Assembly (NCBI RefSeq): GCF_949987515.2
Contig: NC_082688.1
Location: 105,813,893 to 105,877,892, forward strand
Source: Delphinus delphis
Lineage: Eukaryota > Chordata > Mammalia > Artiodactyla > Delphinidae
Length of the DNA stretch: 64,000 nt
Direction of reading: 5' to 3'
The notes beneath the pieces were generated by a model. The model ran no database searches. It was not told where the DNA came from and saw only the letters and a program-made list of their open reading frames with translations. Shown here piece by piece: positions 12,237 through 22,884 of the stretch (position 1 is the first letter of the stretch; each line of letters starts with the position of its first letter). The position numbers were made by a program, and so were the translations under genes.

Positions 12237-13557
12237 CTCAAGAATTATGCCAAATAGTCCACCATGTTTTACCTTTTTAATTTTTTGGCTATAAGAGTCT
12301 GTTCAGAGCACAAGGCACAGTCCGTACCTTCTGACTTCATTAGAACAGTTACCAGAGATGCTGTACATAGTGTAAGCAAGATGATGGAGGACTACTTTCA
12401 GGAATGATAGGATGATCACCTCGTACAAGGCAATGTATGGGTAGTCATGTTGAAATCTTGTGAGTGGTTTAATTTCCTTAAGCGGTTTCTCATAGGCACT
12501 CATCAATATTTTCCCTCCGCATTAATCCTTCAGGCTTCATCAGCCTGAAGAGGAAATGACCTATGGAGGTGACACATTATAAGCCAGGGCATTCAATAGT
12601 AAATGATTCAAGCCATTCATAGTCATACTACTGTAGACAAGCATACAGGTCTAAGCACTAAGCAAACATTTCACCACTGCATATGTAACTCACACATGGA
12701 AGGAGGCATGAGAGAGTAAAGCAGTTAAACCCCATGGGGCAGCGGGTGGCTGCTTTTAACTCTAGTTGCAGTGAGGGAAGAGGGTGAGCGCAGTGAGTAA
12801 GGGAGGTTTCATGGTGGAGAAAGGGCATAATCATAGGAAAAATGGCTGCTGCGTGATGGGGGAGTCTTTCAGGCTGCACTTGGAATTAAAAGCCATTACA
12901 CCATCTAAGGACATGCAGAGGCTGTGCAGAGTTAGGGCTGGTAGTAGAGTCCTTCGGCATTGAAGGGGAATTACCTCCATAGCATTTTCTACATTTCTTG
13001 GTTTTGTGAAAGGCAAACAGGGACAGAAATCACTAGAGCAATAAAAATGCTCTTAATGTTTTTGAGGCACAAATCAGGTAGAGTGAATTTAGAGCAGTTG
13101 CAAGTAGATGGCAACTAGGAGCACTTTGAAACCAGAAAGCAAATGGACTATTATAAAACCTGCAGGGAAAGCAGGCAGCAAGACACATCTATCCCCCAGA
13201 TGCCCAAGCCAGACCCGGAGACACTGTTCACTCCTTCAGTTTCCTCCTCTTGCCCTCAAATGAGTTGTTTCTAGGGTTTTTCTCTTAAGAACTGTGTTGC
13301 TATGGATATTATATATATATTTCCTGGTGCATTTGTGCAAGAATTTCTATAAGATGATGCCAAATTGTTTTCAAAAGTGATTGAGCTGACATAAAAACCA
13401 GACACAACGCATGAATCTTGAATCAGGGGGAAAAAATGTAAAAGACATATTTGGGGCAATTGGGAAATTTTGAATATGGAATGAGTATTGGGTGATACTG
13501 TGGAATTATTGTTAATTTAAAAAATATGAATGGTATTGGAGTTATGTTTGAAAATGT
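12237..13557. other. Unique sequence with a short perfect hairpin
   Basis: No gene is recognised. A perfect 9-bp inverted repeat, CTTCAGGCT and AGCCTGAAG with a 5-nt loop, lies at 12528-12550. A short run of TA steps occurs at about 13309-13320. Confidence 0.4.
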
Positions 13558-13930
13558 CCTTTACTTATTCTTTTTTAAAATAAATAAATTTATTTATTTA
13601 TTTTTGGCTGCGTTGGGTCTTCGTTGTCTTGCGCAGGCTTTCTCTAGTTGTGGCGAGCAGGGGTTACTCTTTGTTGGGGTGTGAGGGCTTCTCATCGTGG
13701 TGGCTTCTCTTGTGGAGCACGGACTCTAAGCACATGCAGGTGGCATGCAGGCTCAGTAGTTGTGGTTTGCAGGCTCTCGAGCACAGGCTCAGTAGTTGTG
13801 GTGCACAGGCTTAGTGGCTCCGTGGCATGTGGGATCTTCCCAGACCAGGGCTCGAACCTGTGTCCCCTGCCTTGGCAGGCAGATTCTCAACCACTGCGCC
13901 ACCAGGGAAGCCCCCTTTTCCTATTCTTTA
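13558..13930 (-). mobile_element. CHR-family SINE, long form
   Basis: The element reads on the - strand from its tRNA-like head (gggcttccctggtggcgcag, complement ending near 13913), through a body of repeated 'cagtagttgtgg' phrases, to an A/T-rich tail (about 13575-13602). Imperfect flanking duplications CTTTACTTATTC (near 13558) and CCTTTTCCTATTC (near 13914) are visible. This SINE class is shared by whales, hippopotamus and ruminants. Open frames across it are artefacts. Confidence 0.88.
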
Positions 13931-13962
13931 AGAATATTTAGGAGTGAAGTGACAAGATATCT

Positions 13963-14180
13963 ATGGTTCATTTTCTTTTCTTTAAAAAAATTTTTTTAAA
14001 TTGAAGTATAGTTGACTTACGATGTTGTGTTAATTGTGCTGTACAGTAAAGTGACTCAGTTATACACATGTATACATTTTTTAAAACATTCTTTTCCATT
14101 ATGGCTTATCACAGGATACTGAATATAGTTCCCTGTGCTATACATTAGGACCTTGTTGTTTATCCAAATGGTTCATTTTC
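13963..14180 (-). mobile_element. L1 3' tail with perfect duplication
   Basis: About 190 bp of an L1 3' end in reverse ('ttgaagtatagttgactta'), flanked by the perfect 13-bp duplication ATGGTTCATTTTC at 13963-13975 and 14168-14180. It is a very short, 5'-truncated insertion. Confidence 0.92.
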
Positions 14181-14213
14181 AAGTGGCTCAGCAAAACAGT
14201 ATATATATGGAAA

Positions 14214-14280
14214 GAGACAAAGAAGAAGAGAGAAAATAGAGGAGAGAAAGAGAGAGAGAGATTGAGGGAGGGGAGAAAGC
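14214..14280. repeat. Purine-rich GA tract
   Basis: Almost pure purine sequence of GAA, GA and GGA units, with a (GA)n core at about 14246-14260. Such tracts are prone to slippage and to triplex formation. Confidence 0.8.
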
Positions 14281-14369
14281 AAATGTGGCAAAATGTTGGT
14301 GGACCATTTACATATGCTTAAAATTTGTCAAAATAAAAGGTTGTGAGAAGAAAAGGAAAAAAATGTTTG

Positions 14370-14920
14370 AAACAGGGTCTAGTTAGGAAAACAGAAACCA
14401 CTCTAGGTATTTCAGTGGGATGTTAATACAAGGAATTGGTTTCAAAGGCATTGGAAGGGGTGGAAGAGCAAAAGGAAGGAGGTGGGACTGGAGGACCAAA
14501 AGGGAAGAATCAGTGAGACCCAGAGATCAGAAGATGTGGGTGCCCTGGGGCTCAGCCGGCAAGCCAGTGCTGGCTGTGGTGAGACACTATTGCAATTGGT
14601 TCTGGAACCAGAAGAGGCACTACCTCGAGCAGAGCTGGGACTGCTGAGAGCAGTACTGCCTGTGCCCAGGCTGCTGCCATCCAGATCACCTCCTCTCCAT
14701 TGTCACCACAGCTTCATTAGTAACGGCCCCCAAGGGCCAGAGCCAGAAGCAGAAAGCTGCCCTCTTCCTCCTGCCTTCTGCTCTCCCACCATTCTACTAC
14801 CTTCTGTTTCCTGGTTGCCCTTTCTTGTCCTTCGGGCTGCATTTCATCCTTGTTATCAGGACCACTGTGTCCCTGCTTGTCCTCTTCTCACAGAACACAC
14901 TGCTTCCAGGGTGACCTCAT
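14370..14920. repeat. Possible old LTR-type repeat
   Basis: The opening phrase 'aaacagaaaccactctaggt' resembles a widespread old mammalian LTR or interspersed repeat, and the following 500 bp is moderately GC-rich and non-coding. I cannot name the family. Open frames here (up to 163 codons) have no recognisable domain. Confidence 0.3.
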
Positions 14921-15400
14921 CACAGCACCATTTCTTTCTTTCTTTTTCTTTTTTAATTTTTATTGGAGTCTAGTTGATCTACAATGTTGTATTAGTCTCA
15001 GATGTACAGCAAAGTGAATCAGTTATACATATACATATATCCACTCTTTTTTTTTTAGATTTTTTTCCATATAGGCTATTACAGAGTACTGAGTAGAAGT
15101 TCCCTGTGCTGCACAGCAGATTCTTATTAGCTATCTACTTTATATATAGTAGGGAGTGTGTATATGTCAATCCCCATCTCCTAATTTATCCCTCCCCCCT
15201 TAATCCCCTGGTAACCATAAGTTTGTTTTCTACATCCTTGACTCTACTTCTGTTTTGTAAATAAGTTCATTTGTACCCTTTTTTTTAGATTCCACATATA
15301 AGCAATATCATATGATATTTGTCTTTCTGTGTCTGGCTTACTTCACTCAGTATGACAATCTCTAGGTCCTTCCATGTTGTAACTGCACAGCACCATTTCT
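14921..15400 (-). mobile_element. L1 3' end with perfect duplication
   Basis: A reverse L1 3' region ('tattggagtctagttgatct') of about 450 bp is bounded by a perfect 15-bp duplication, CACAGCACCATTTCT at 14921-14935 and 15386-15400. Poly-pyrimidine sequence after the left duplication corresponds to the A tail. Confidence 0.94.
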
Positions 15401-16280
15401 AACAGCAAAAACACGATTCTGAAATGACTCAAGGGTTCAACAGTACAGCACTGGATAAATATAGGTTATTCTTTAGGTGGAATGCTATGCACCTTTTGGT
15501 GAAAACTGCACTGTACATCTGTTGACATTGAGAGACGTTTATGGTATTGCTTAGTTAATAAACTTAGGAGTTATAATATTGCATGTATAACGTGGTCTCA
15601 TTTGTGTGAAAAATAAATATAAGTGACACTTGAATGAATGTTCACCAAAATATTAACAATCTTTATCTCTGGGTGGCAGAATTCTGTGTGATTTAAGCAT
15701 TATTTCTGCATGTCAATAGTTGCTAGTTTTTCTACAAGGAACGTGTATTTCTAGTGAAATGAAAAAGAAATATACATTGTATGAAAAAAAATTCTCTTAG
15801 GATATGAATCCCAGTCAGCTAATTGCATAAAACTCTGCAATAAATATTTAACCAATCATTTCAGGTGCAGACTCAGCTCCGCTCAGGGAAGGAGCCCATG
15901 CTCAGTTGCCTCCCAGTCTTTAAAGACAGATATTTAAAAATTCTGATAGAAGTCCACTTCTTTTTTTTTTTTCTTTTTTTCCTGGAAACTTGTGCTACAG
16001 AAAAGTAATAAACAGATAAGGAATGATCTGACCTTGAATATGGCATTATTTCATTGTTGCAATCATTGTAAGGGCCAACTTCACTGCAGAGTGTGGGATG
16101 CATTCAACCCATGGGAAGGCACAAGACACCAAAGCTCTCACTTTGAACTGCTTGTCCTGCCCCTGGACATACAGAACAGGTACCAGAGTTTAAGCACTTA
16201 GATGAATGTTCTTGAAGCTGTGTGTTCAATGAGGTTATTTTTATTCAAAGCCTTTTTGGGGAAGTCTTTTTTTGATCAGT
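15401..16280. other. Unique sequence
   Basis: No gene is recognised. A T-rich tract lies at about 15959-15980. Short open frames on both strands look like chance. Confidence 0.4.
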
Positions 16281-16462
16281 AATAATGGCTGTCATTTGGT
16301 AAGCATGGGCTCTGTGTGACTTTTCTATATGTGTTTTCTAATTTTAACCATCCTATGGGATTGATGACCATCTGATTTTACTGAGAAGGAGACAGGCTCA
16401 GAGAGGTCAAGCCACTTGCTCAAGGTAAATCAGTAAGTGACAAAACAGATTTCAGAACCTTT
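16281..16462 (-). mobile_element. MIR SINE
   Basis: The order of phrases matches the reverse complement of the ancient mammalian MIR: 'taataatggctgtcatttgg', then 'actgagaaggagacaggctc', then 'agaggtcaagccacttgctc' and 'cagtaagtgac'. Confidence 0.85.
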
Positions 16463-16659
16463 CTTCCTGGCTTCAAATCAGGTGTGGAAACTTGTCCAAG
16501 CTGTGTCTAGATCCACCAATCTACAATCTATCCTGTATCTTTATGGCCAACCATGTTTTGACCTAAAATATTAGTGCCCAGTTTAATCACCTGCTTTATT
16601 CTCCATGTTCTGCTCAGAAAGACCTCAGCGTTGAAGAGTTGCCACCAGAGGTAATAATT

Positions 16660-16809
16660 AAAAGAATGTACATCAGGGCATTTCCCTGTCAGTCCACTGG
16701 TTAGGACACTGCACTTTCACTGCAGGGCGCATGGATTCCATCCCTGGTGGCGGAACTAAGATCCCGCAAGCTGCACAGCGCAGCCACAAAAAAAAGAATG
16801 TACATCAGG
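16660..16809 (+). mobile_element. Short tRNA-type SINE with perfect 18-bp duplication
   Basis: The SINE occupies 16678-16791. It has a tRNA-like head ('catttccctgtcagtccact'), a short body ('aactaagatcccgcaagctg') and an A-rich tail. It is flanked by a perfect 18-bp duplication, AAAAGAATGTACATCAGG, at 16660-16677 and 16792-16809. The intact duplication argues that the locus has been little disturbed since insertion. Confidence 0.95.
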
Positions 16810-17094
16810 TTCTTAAGACCTGAATCTTTGAAGAAGCATCCCCAAAATGACACGAAAAACAGCCAATCATCAGAACTGCTGTTTAACCTGCTAAGAAATA
16901 GCTGTGAAGAGCATCTCCTATTTGAACAAGTAATTCCAAGTCTTCTTGTGAAAGACAATTCGTTGTTTTCTTTAACACTCATCACTTTTGAAACTAACAA
17001 GACGTTGTAAATCAAATATACTTCAATTTTTAAAAATCCTCCCCTCCGCCCCCGCCAATTCTATCACTTTGAGAGTCTGCATGGAGTTTTTAAA

Positions 17095-17240
17095 AATCCC
17101 ACAGCTTTGAGTCAGAGACGTTAGACTCCGTCCCTTAGCTGTGTGATCTTGGGCTTATCACTTACCCTTTTTGAGTCTCAATTTCACCACCTTTGAAGCA
17201 GGTCTTATACCAACTTCATTAGGTTGTTTCAAGGATTAAT
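17095..17240 (+). mobile_element. MIR SINE
   Basis: The forward MIR core is recognisable ('agctgtgtgatcttgggctt', then 'gagtctcaatttc', then 'ggttgtttcaaggattaa'). Confidence 0.85.
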
Positions 17241-17639
17241 ACTGGGACACCCAGTCTTTCTCACCTGGCCTATGGAGTCATTCTTCATGCAGCACGAGTG
17301 CTGAGAGATCCTCCTACTATAAAGTAGTTTTGACCATCTATGGCTGATTAAATCACAGAGGTAGCATATTTTAACATAAGTTTTATATACGAAATGAGGC
17401 GCCAAGTTAACAGCCCAGGAAAACAGAAGGCTTATGTTTTTCCACATAATAAACTGTGAAGAAATGAGTCGGGACAGCTTTACAGCCTCTCCAGGAGCAC
17501 GGTGTGCCTGGAAAACGCCACGGACACGCAGCATCTTCTTTATGATATGGTGTTGCTCTGACTGAGGAATGGAATGCTCCGGATCATCTAGAAATTTGCT
17601 TGAACCTGTAGCGAAACTCTAAAATAGCCAGGTCTGTTC
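17241..17639. other. Unique sequence
   Basis: No gene or named repeat is recognised. A reverse frame of about 100 codons is open, without a recognisable domain. Confidence 0.4.
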
Positions 17640-18180
17640 AGTTCAGCACTTGCAGGGGAATTTTATTATGTGCCAGACACTGGGTATTAAAGGTTCAGAA
17701 ATAAATAAGACCACTGTCCCCACCAGAGTCCTCAGTATGGGAGAATGACAGAGGCACAGGCAGATCCCTTTAATTGTCCGTGGCAGAGCCAGGAGAGAAG
17801 ATTGCCCAGGATGTGCTGGGAGCCCAGAGAGATGTTTAACTGATTTGCATACAAAGAGTGGGGTTGACAAAGATCAATGTTTTCGACAGCAATACAAACC
17901 TCAATGAAACTCCCGAGAGGGCTTCAAGAATATAACACAGACATAAGACAGGGAGCAAAGACTCCTAATTTCTCCAGAGAGTGAGCCCTATCCCCATAGC
18001 TACCTTCCACATGGGTGTCAAAGGAGCTGCTCAGCCAACACAGGGCAAGGGCACAGCTCTGGGGATCTGAGGAGGAGAATAAGTGCTTCACTTCTTCTGC
18101 AGCGTCTGCTATAAGACAGACCCTGAAGGGGACAAGAGAGCACCGCGTGGCCTGCCTTCCAGAAGCTTACAGTCTAGTGG
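17640..18180 (-). mobile_element. L2-like remnant(s)
   Basis: The phrases 'attatgtgccagacactggg', 'aaataagaccactgtcccc' and, later, 'cttccagaagcttacagtct' at about 18157-18176 are typical of L2 3' regions in reverse. The middle is diverged, and the MLT1 that follows appears to have landed at the right end. Confidence 0.5.
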
Positions 18181-18622
18181 TGTGGGTTAGTTCTCTAGAG
18201 CTGCCGTGACAAATTACAAGCTGGATGGCTTAAAAGCACAGAAATTTATTCCCTCACAGTTCTGGATGCTAGAAGTCCAACAAGGTATCTGCAGGGTCAT
18301 GCTCTCTCTGAGGCTCTAGGGAGATCCTTCTTGCCCCTTCTCAGCTTCCGGTGGTGGCCAGCAATCCTTGGCATTCCTTGGCTCGAGCTGCATCAGTCCA
18401 ATCTGCCTCCGTCAGTCCATGGCTTTCTCGCCCTGTGTCTTCATGTCATCTTCCCAGGAGCACACTAGTCCTATTGGATCAAGAGCCCATCCTACTCCAA
18501 TGTGACTTCAACATATCTAATTACATCTGCAAAAACCCTATTTCCAAAGAAAGCCACATTCGGAGGTGCTGGAGATTAGGACCTCAATAAATCCTTTGGG
18601 GGTCCTCAATTCAACCTTTAAC
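18181..18622 (-). mobile_element. MLT1-type LTR (ERVL-MaLR)
   Basis: The + strand reads as the reverse complement of an MLT1 LTR: 'gttctctagagctgccgtga' at the left, 'cagcaatccttggcattcct' in the middle, 'aattacatctgcaaaaaccc' near the right, and TG...CA-type ends. It is a solo LTR; no internal retroviral genes lie beside it. Confidence 0.85.
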
Positions 18623-19112
18623 AGGGAGGTAAGGTGAATGCACAAGTATGAGGGTGTGTCATCACTCCTCCAGAGACCTGCCTCTTCCCTCCCTCTCTGT
18701 GCCCCTTCCCCAGCTTCTGTGTGCCCGCAGGTGCTCTGCTTACATTTTCAGAGCTCCCTGCCATGCTTGGGAGTTCACATCCCCCAGAGCAGCCCTAAGC
18801 CCCTTGGTCCAAGAGGAACAAACTCAGGTGTAATTTAGACTCCACTGGGGAGTGGAGGCTGAGACTGGGACTTGCCTGCAATTACACCTTGTGTGGCTTC
18901 TTCTCCTTCCCACTCCCAACCCCCATCCCCTTCCTTAATAAACCAAGTGCAGCTGGATCCTCACCTAGGGGTCTGCTTCTGGGGAACCCAACCTATGACA
19001 ACAAATAAGTGTAACACTAGGCAGAATAGAGCCAGGCCAGACAAAGTGCTAAGGGGCTTCAGGGGAAGGAGGGAAAGAACATGTTTGGATGAAGGAATCA
19101 GGAGATTGGCTG
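18623..19112. other. Unique GC-richer sequence
   Basis: Moderately GC-rich, with several short open frames on the + strand (up to 84 codons) that show no domain. No repeat was identified. Confidence 0.4.
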
Positions 19113-19235
19113 GTAAATGGGGTTAATAATGCCTAAATTACAGGGCTGGTCTGAGGAGCAAATGAGCAAAACATATGTAAAGACCTTCCCGGCACATTAG
19201 TAGGTGCTCAACTAATGTTAGTTCCAGTTCTCGCT
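19113..19235 (+). mobile_element. MIR SINE 3' part
   Basis: The forward MIR tail is recognisable from 'aatggggttaataatgccta' to 'agtaggtgctcaactaatgt'. Confidence 0.75.
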
Positions 19236-20866
19236 CTTTTCAAAGGAAGGATGTTGTGGATGGGCCTGGAAAGGCACAGAGAGTTTGGCAGGTGGAGGAA
19301 GAAGGAGCGTAGAAGGGAGTGTGTGCTTTTTTAGAAGGGAAGCAGCCTACTTTGAAGTGAGCATGGCATCCCCACCCCCTAGCATTTGGAAGAGCCACTG
19401 AACAGTTTCCAGTGACCTCTCCAAATGCATTTCTCTGGTTGGATCTGGGAAGCCAGGGAATTGGAGGGTAGGGGTTTTCCTCTATTTTTAGGGGGGATGG
19501 TTCCCTAAGGATGTACTATTAAGATCCACCCTGTTGTGTGGTGTAGAGATGGAAAGGCCTAGGATCCTGCCCTACTCAATAATGCTGCTTACCTCTTGGG
19601 CTTGTGTCTTGCATCAGTGAAATGAGGTGGTGGGGCTACTCGCCTTCTCTCATGTTCTGAGATCTTCAGTGAACTCTGTTCCCTCGACTGAGCAGGACTT
19701 TGATGTGCATAGTAGAAATATTGCCCTGTATAGTCCTTTTGTCTAGTGGAGAGCACTGTATCACCTTTTGAGAAATTATTATGTTTTATCAAGTTTGTCG
19801 TCCAACTTTTACTCTATTTCCCCCACCCCACCTTTTGGCACCTCCTTGCCATCCTCTTTAACCTCCTCCTCCAGCTGGAACCAAGAAGAATCATTTAGAA
19901 TTGCCAATCAACTGTTGATTACTCTTTAACGTGAAGGAATTTAGGTTAATTTGTTACCCATTCTAGACATTTGAAAGTAAAACCTTCTGACTCTGTTTGC
20001 CCCCTCTTAAAGGGATTTAAAGTATCCACAAGCAGGCAGGAACTTTATTTTTAATTCAGGAGATTTGCCATTATTTCTAAAATCACCCTTTGATGCTCAT
20101 CAGAGAAACCTGAGGTTACACCAGGCTGAAGCCTACTGGGACAGCTGAAGCTGGGAGAGGTGGGATGGGCGGTTCCACGCCCTCTCCTCTGTGTAGAGGC
20201 GGAAGTTGCTGCATCTTTGATGGTCTGCAGCCCAGACACCTGCTGGTGGGGGAACAAGTGCTGGGGCGGTAGAACCCAGCTCCCATCTTGCTTGGGCTTG
20301 AGGTGGCTGGCCGCCCTCTCCCTCTGAAGCCTCCCTTGCCTAAGCCCTGCTCCTTGTCTGAGCTCAGGGCCAGACCCCAGCCTTTTTCACCACCTCTACA
20401 CTCTCTGATTCCAAGAATGCAGACAGAGCCTTTCTGGATTCTCTCTCCCTCTCCATGCCACTAAAGCTGGGAAAAAGTTCTCTCCATTTCTGGGGAGGCC
20501 ACCCATATAGCCTCCAGGTCCCAAGTTTCTGCTGCCCCAAGCCCAGTGCCACTCAGGACACCACGGAGAGGAAGCAGAGAGCAGCTGACTCTGCTGTTTA
20601 AGGACATCTCAGGTAAGAGGGAGGCCAAGGGAGGTACAGAAAAAGCCTCAGTTCTGGGCACCTGGGAGACCACACTGCCTGAGCTGAATCCTGTACCTTG
20701 TATGAATATAAAGTTCTCAATATTGATGCTGACTGTAGTGGCAATAAAGTAAGGAGATAACAATTATAAAAATATGTGCTGACTGGAAGAATAATCCTAC
20801 TCATGGCCGTTTACATTACTATCATTCAGGTTACACCAAAGTGCCCATAAAACATAATAATACTTA
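19236..20866. other. Unique sequence
   Basis: No gene is recognised. 20150-20620 is GC-richer, with overlapping frames of 60-100 codons on the - strand and no recognisable domain or exon structure. Confidence 0.4.
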
Positions 20867-20944
20867 GGTATATATAATTCTTTTTCTGGAATCGGATAAC
20901 TTATATGGTATATATAATTTTTTTTCTGGAATCGGATAACTTAT
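20867..20944. repeat. 40-bp tandem duplication
   Basis: Two adjacent copies start at 20867 and 20907. Each begins GGTATATATAATT and ends TGGAATCGGATAACTTAT, and they differ by a single C/T. The left-hand copies abut the tail end of the reverse L1 that follows. Confidence 0.9.
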
Positions 20945-21390
20945 TTGTTTGTTTTATCTTTATTGAAGTATAGTTGATGTACAATATTATATGTTACAGG
21001 TGTCAATATAGTGATTCAAAATTTTTAAAGGTTATACTCCATTTATAATTATAATAAAATATTGGCTATATTCCCCATGTTGAAAAATATATCCTTCTAG
21101 CTTATTTTATACCTAATAGTTTGTACTTCTTAAGCCTCTCCCCCTATCTTGCCCCTCTCCCCCTTCCCTCTCCCGACTGGTAACCACTAGTTTGTTTTCT
21201 GTATCTGCAAGTCTGCTTCTTTTTTGTTATATTCACTATTTTGTTGTATTAGATTCCACATATAAATGATGACATACTTATCTTTGCCTTTCTCTGTCTG
21301 AGTTATTTCACTTAGCATAATACTCTCCAGGTCCATCCATGTTGTTGTAAATGGCAAAATTTCATTCTTTTTTACGGCTGAGTAGTATTC

Positions 21391-21444
<54 letters not shown>

Positions 21445-22760
21445 TCATCTGTTGATGGACACTTAGGTTGCTTCCATGTTTTGGCCATTATAAACAATGC
21501 TGCTATGAACATTGAGGTGCATGTATGTTTCTGAAGTAGTGTTTTGTTTTTTTTCAAATATATACTCAGGAATGGAATCACTGGGTCATATGGTAGTTCT
21601 CTTTTTAGTTTTTAAGGAAGCTCCATACTGTTTTCTATAGTGGCTGCACCAATTTACATTCCCACCAACAGTGTACGAGGGTTCCCTTTTCTCCACATCC
21701 TTGCCAACATATGTTATTTGTGTCATTCTGACAGGTGTGAGGTGATATCTCATTGTGGTTTTAATTTGCATTTCTCTGATGATTAACAATGTTGAGCATC
21801 TTTTTGTGTGCCTGTGGCCATCTGTATGTCTTCTTTGGAAAAACGTCTATTCATATCTTCTGCTCATTTTTTAATCAGGTCGTTTGTTTTTTTGATGTTG
21901 AGTTGTATGAGCTCTTTATATATGTTGGATATTAACCTCTTACTGGTCATGTCATTTGCAAATATTTTCTCAGTAGGTTGTCTTTCTGTTTTGTTGATTT
22001 CCTTTGCTGTGCAAAAGCTCTTAAGTTTAATTAGGTCCCATGTGCTTATGTTTGCTTTTATTTCCTTTGCTTTAGGAGACAGATCCAGAAAAATACTGCT
22101 ACAATTTACATCAAAGAGTGTTCCACTTATGTTTTTCTCTAGGAGTTTTATGTTTTCTGGTCTTACGTTTAGGTCTTTAATCCATTTTGAGTTTATTTTT
22201 GTATATGATGTTAGAGAATGTTCTAATTTCATTCTTTTACATGTAGCTGTCCAGTTTTCCCAGCACCACTTATTGAAGAGACTATCTTTTCTCCGATGTA
22301 TATTCTTGCCTCCTTTGTCATAGGTTAATTGACCATAAATGCATGGGTTTATTTCTGGGCTCTCTATTCTGTTCCATTGATCTATGTGTCTGTTTTCATG
22401 CCAGTAGTATACTGTTTTGATTACTATAGTTTTTTACCAGAGTCTGAAGTCAGAAAGCATGATTCCTTCAACTCTTCTTTTTCAAGATTGTTTTGGCTAT
22501 TTGTAGTCTTTTGTTTTTCCATACAAATTTAAAAATTATTTGTTCCAGTTCTGTGAAAAATGCCCTTGGTATTTTGATGTGGATTGCGCTGAATCTGTAG
22601 ATTGCCTTGGGTAGTATAGTCATTTTAACAATACTAATTCTTCCAACCCATGAACACCATATATCTTTCCATCTGTTTGTGTCATCTCCAGTTTATTTCA
22701 TTAATGTGTTACAGTTTTCTGAGTACAGGTCTTTTTCCTCCTTAGGTAGGTTTATTCCTA
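20945..22760 (-). mobile_element. L1, 3' half, reverse
   Basis: From left to right this reads as a reversed L1 3'UTR ('attgaagtatagttgatgta') and then the C-terminal half of ORF2. Recognisable segments are open on the - strand at 21372-21581, 21586-21789 and 21864-22232, broken by frameshifts. A (GT)n microsatellite interrupts ORF2. It is more diverged than the L1s at 1-5148 and 39674-44170. Confidence 0.92.
21393..21442. repeat. (GT)n microsatellite inside L1
   Basis: About 25 uninterrupted GT units sit exactly where L1 ORF2 normally has a short TGTATATATGTA-like stretch. The array therefore most likely grew from that seed. Confidence 0.95.
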
Positions 22761-22835
22761 TTTATATATTTATATAAATATTTATATTTTAAATATTATT
22801 TATATAAATTTCCTATTTATATATTTTTTAAGTGT
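22755..22835. repeat. AT-rich low-complexity tract
   Basis: A run of TATTTATATA-type units marking the right border of the reverse L1. Confidence 0.8.
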
Positions 22836-22884
22836 TTGGATTAATATGATTTACTCTTAACTCTGTATATATATTCAGCTTTCT

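Noticed and set aside
16678..16791. tRNA-like sequences in SINE heads
   Set aside because: They have A/B-box-like motifs but no cloverleaf with acceptor stem and anticodon arm. They are SINE promoters, not tRNA genes.
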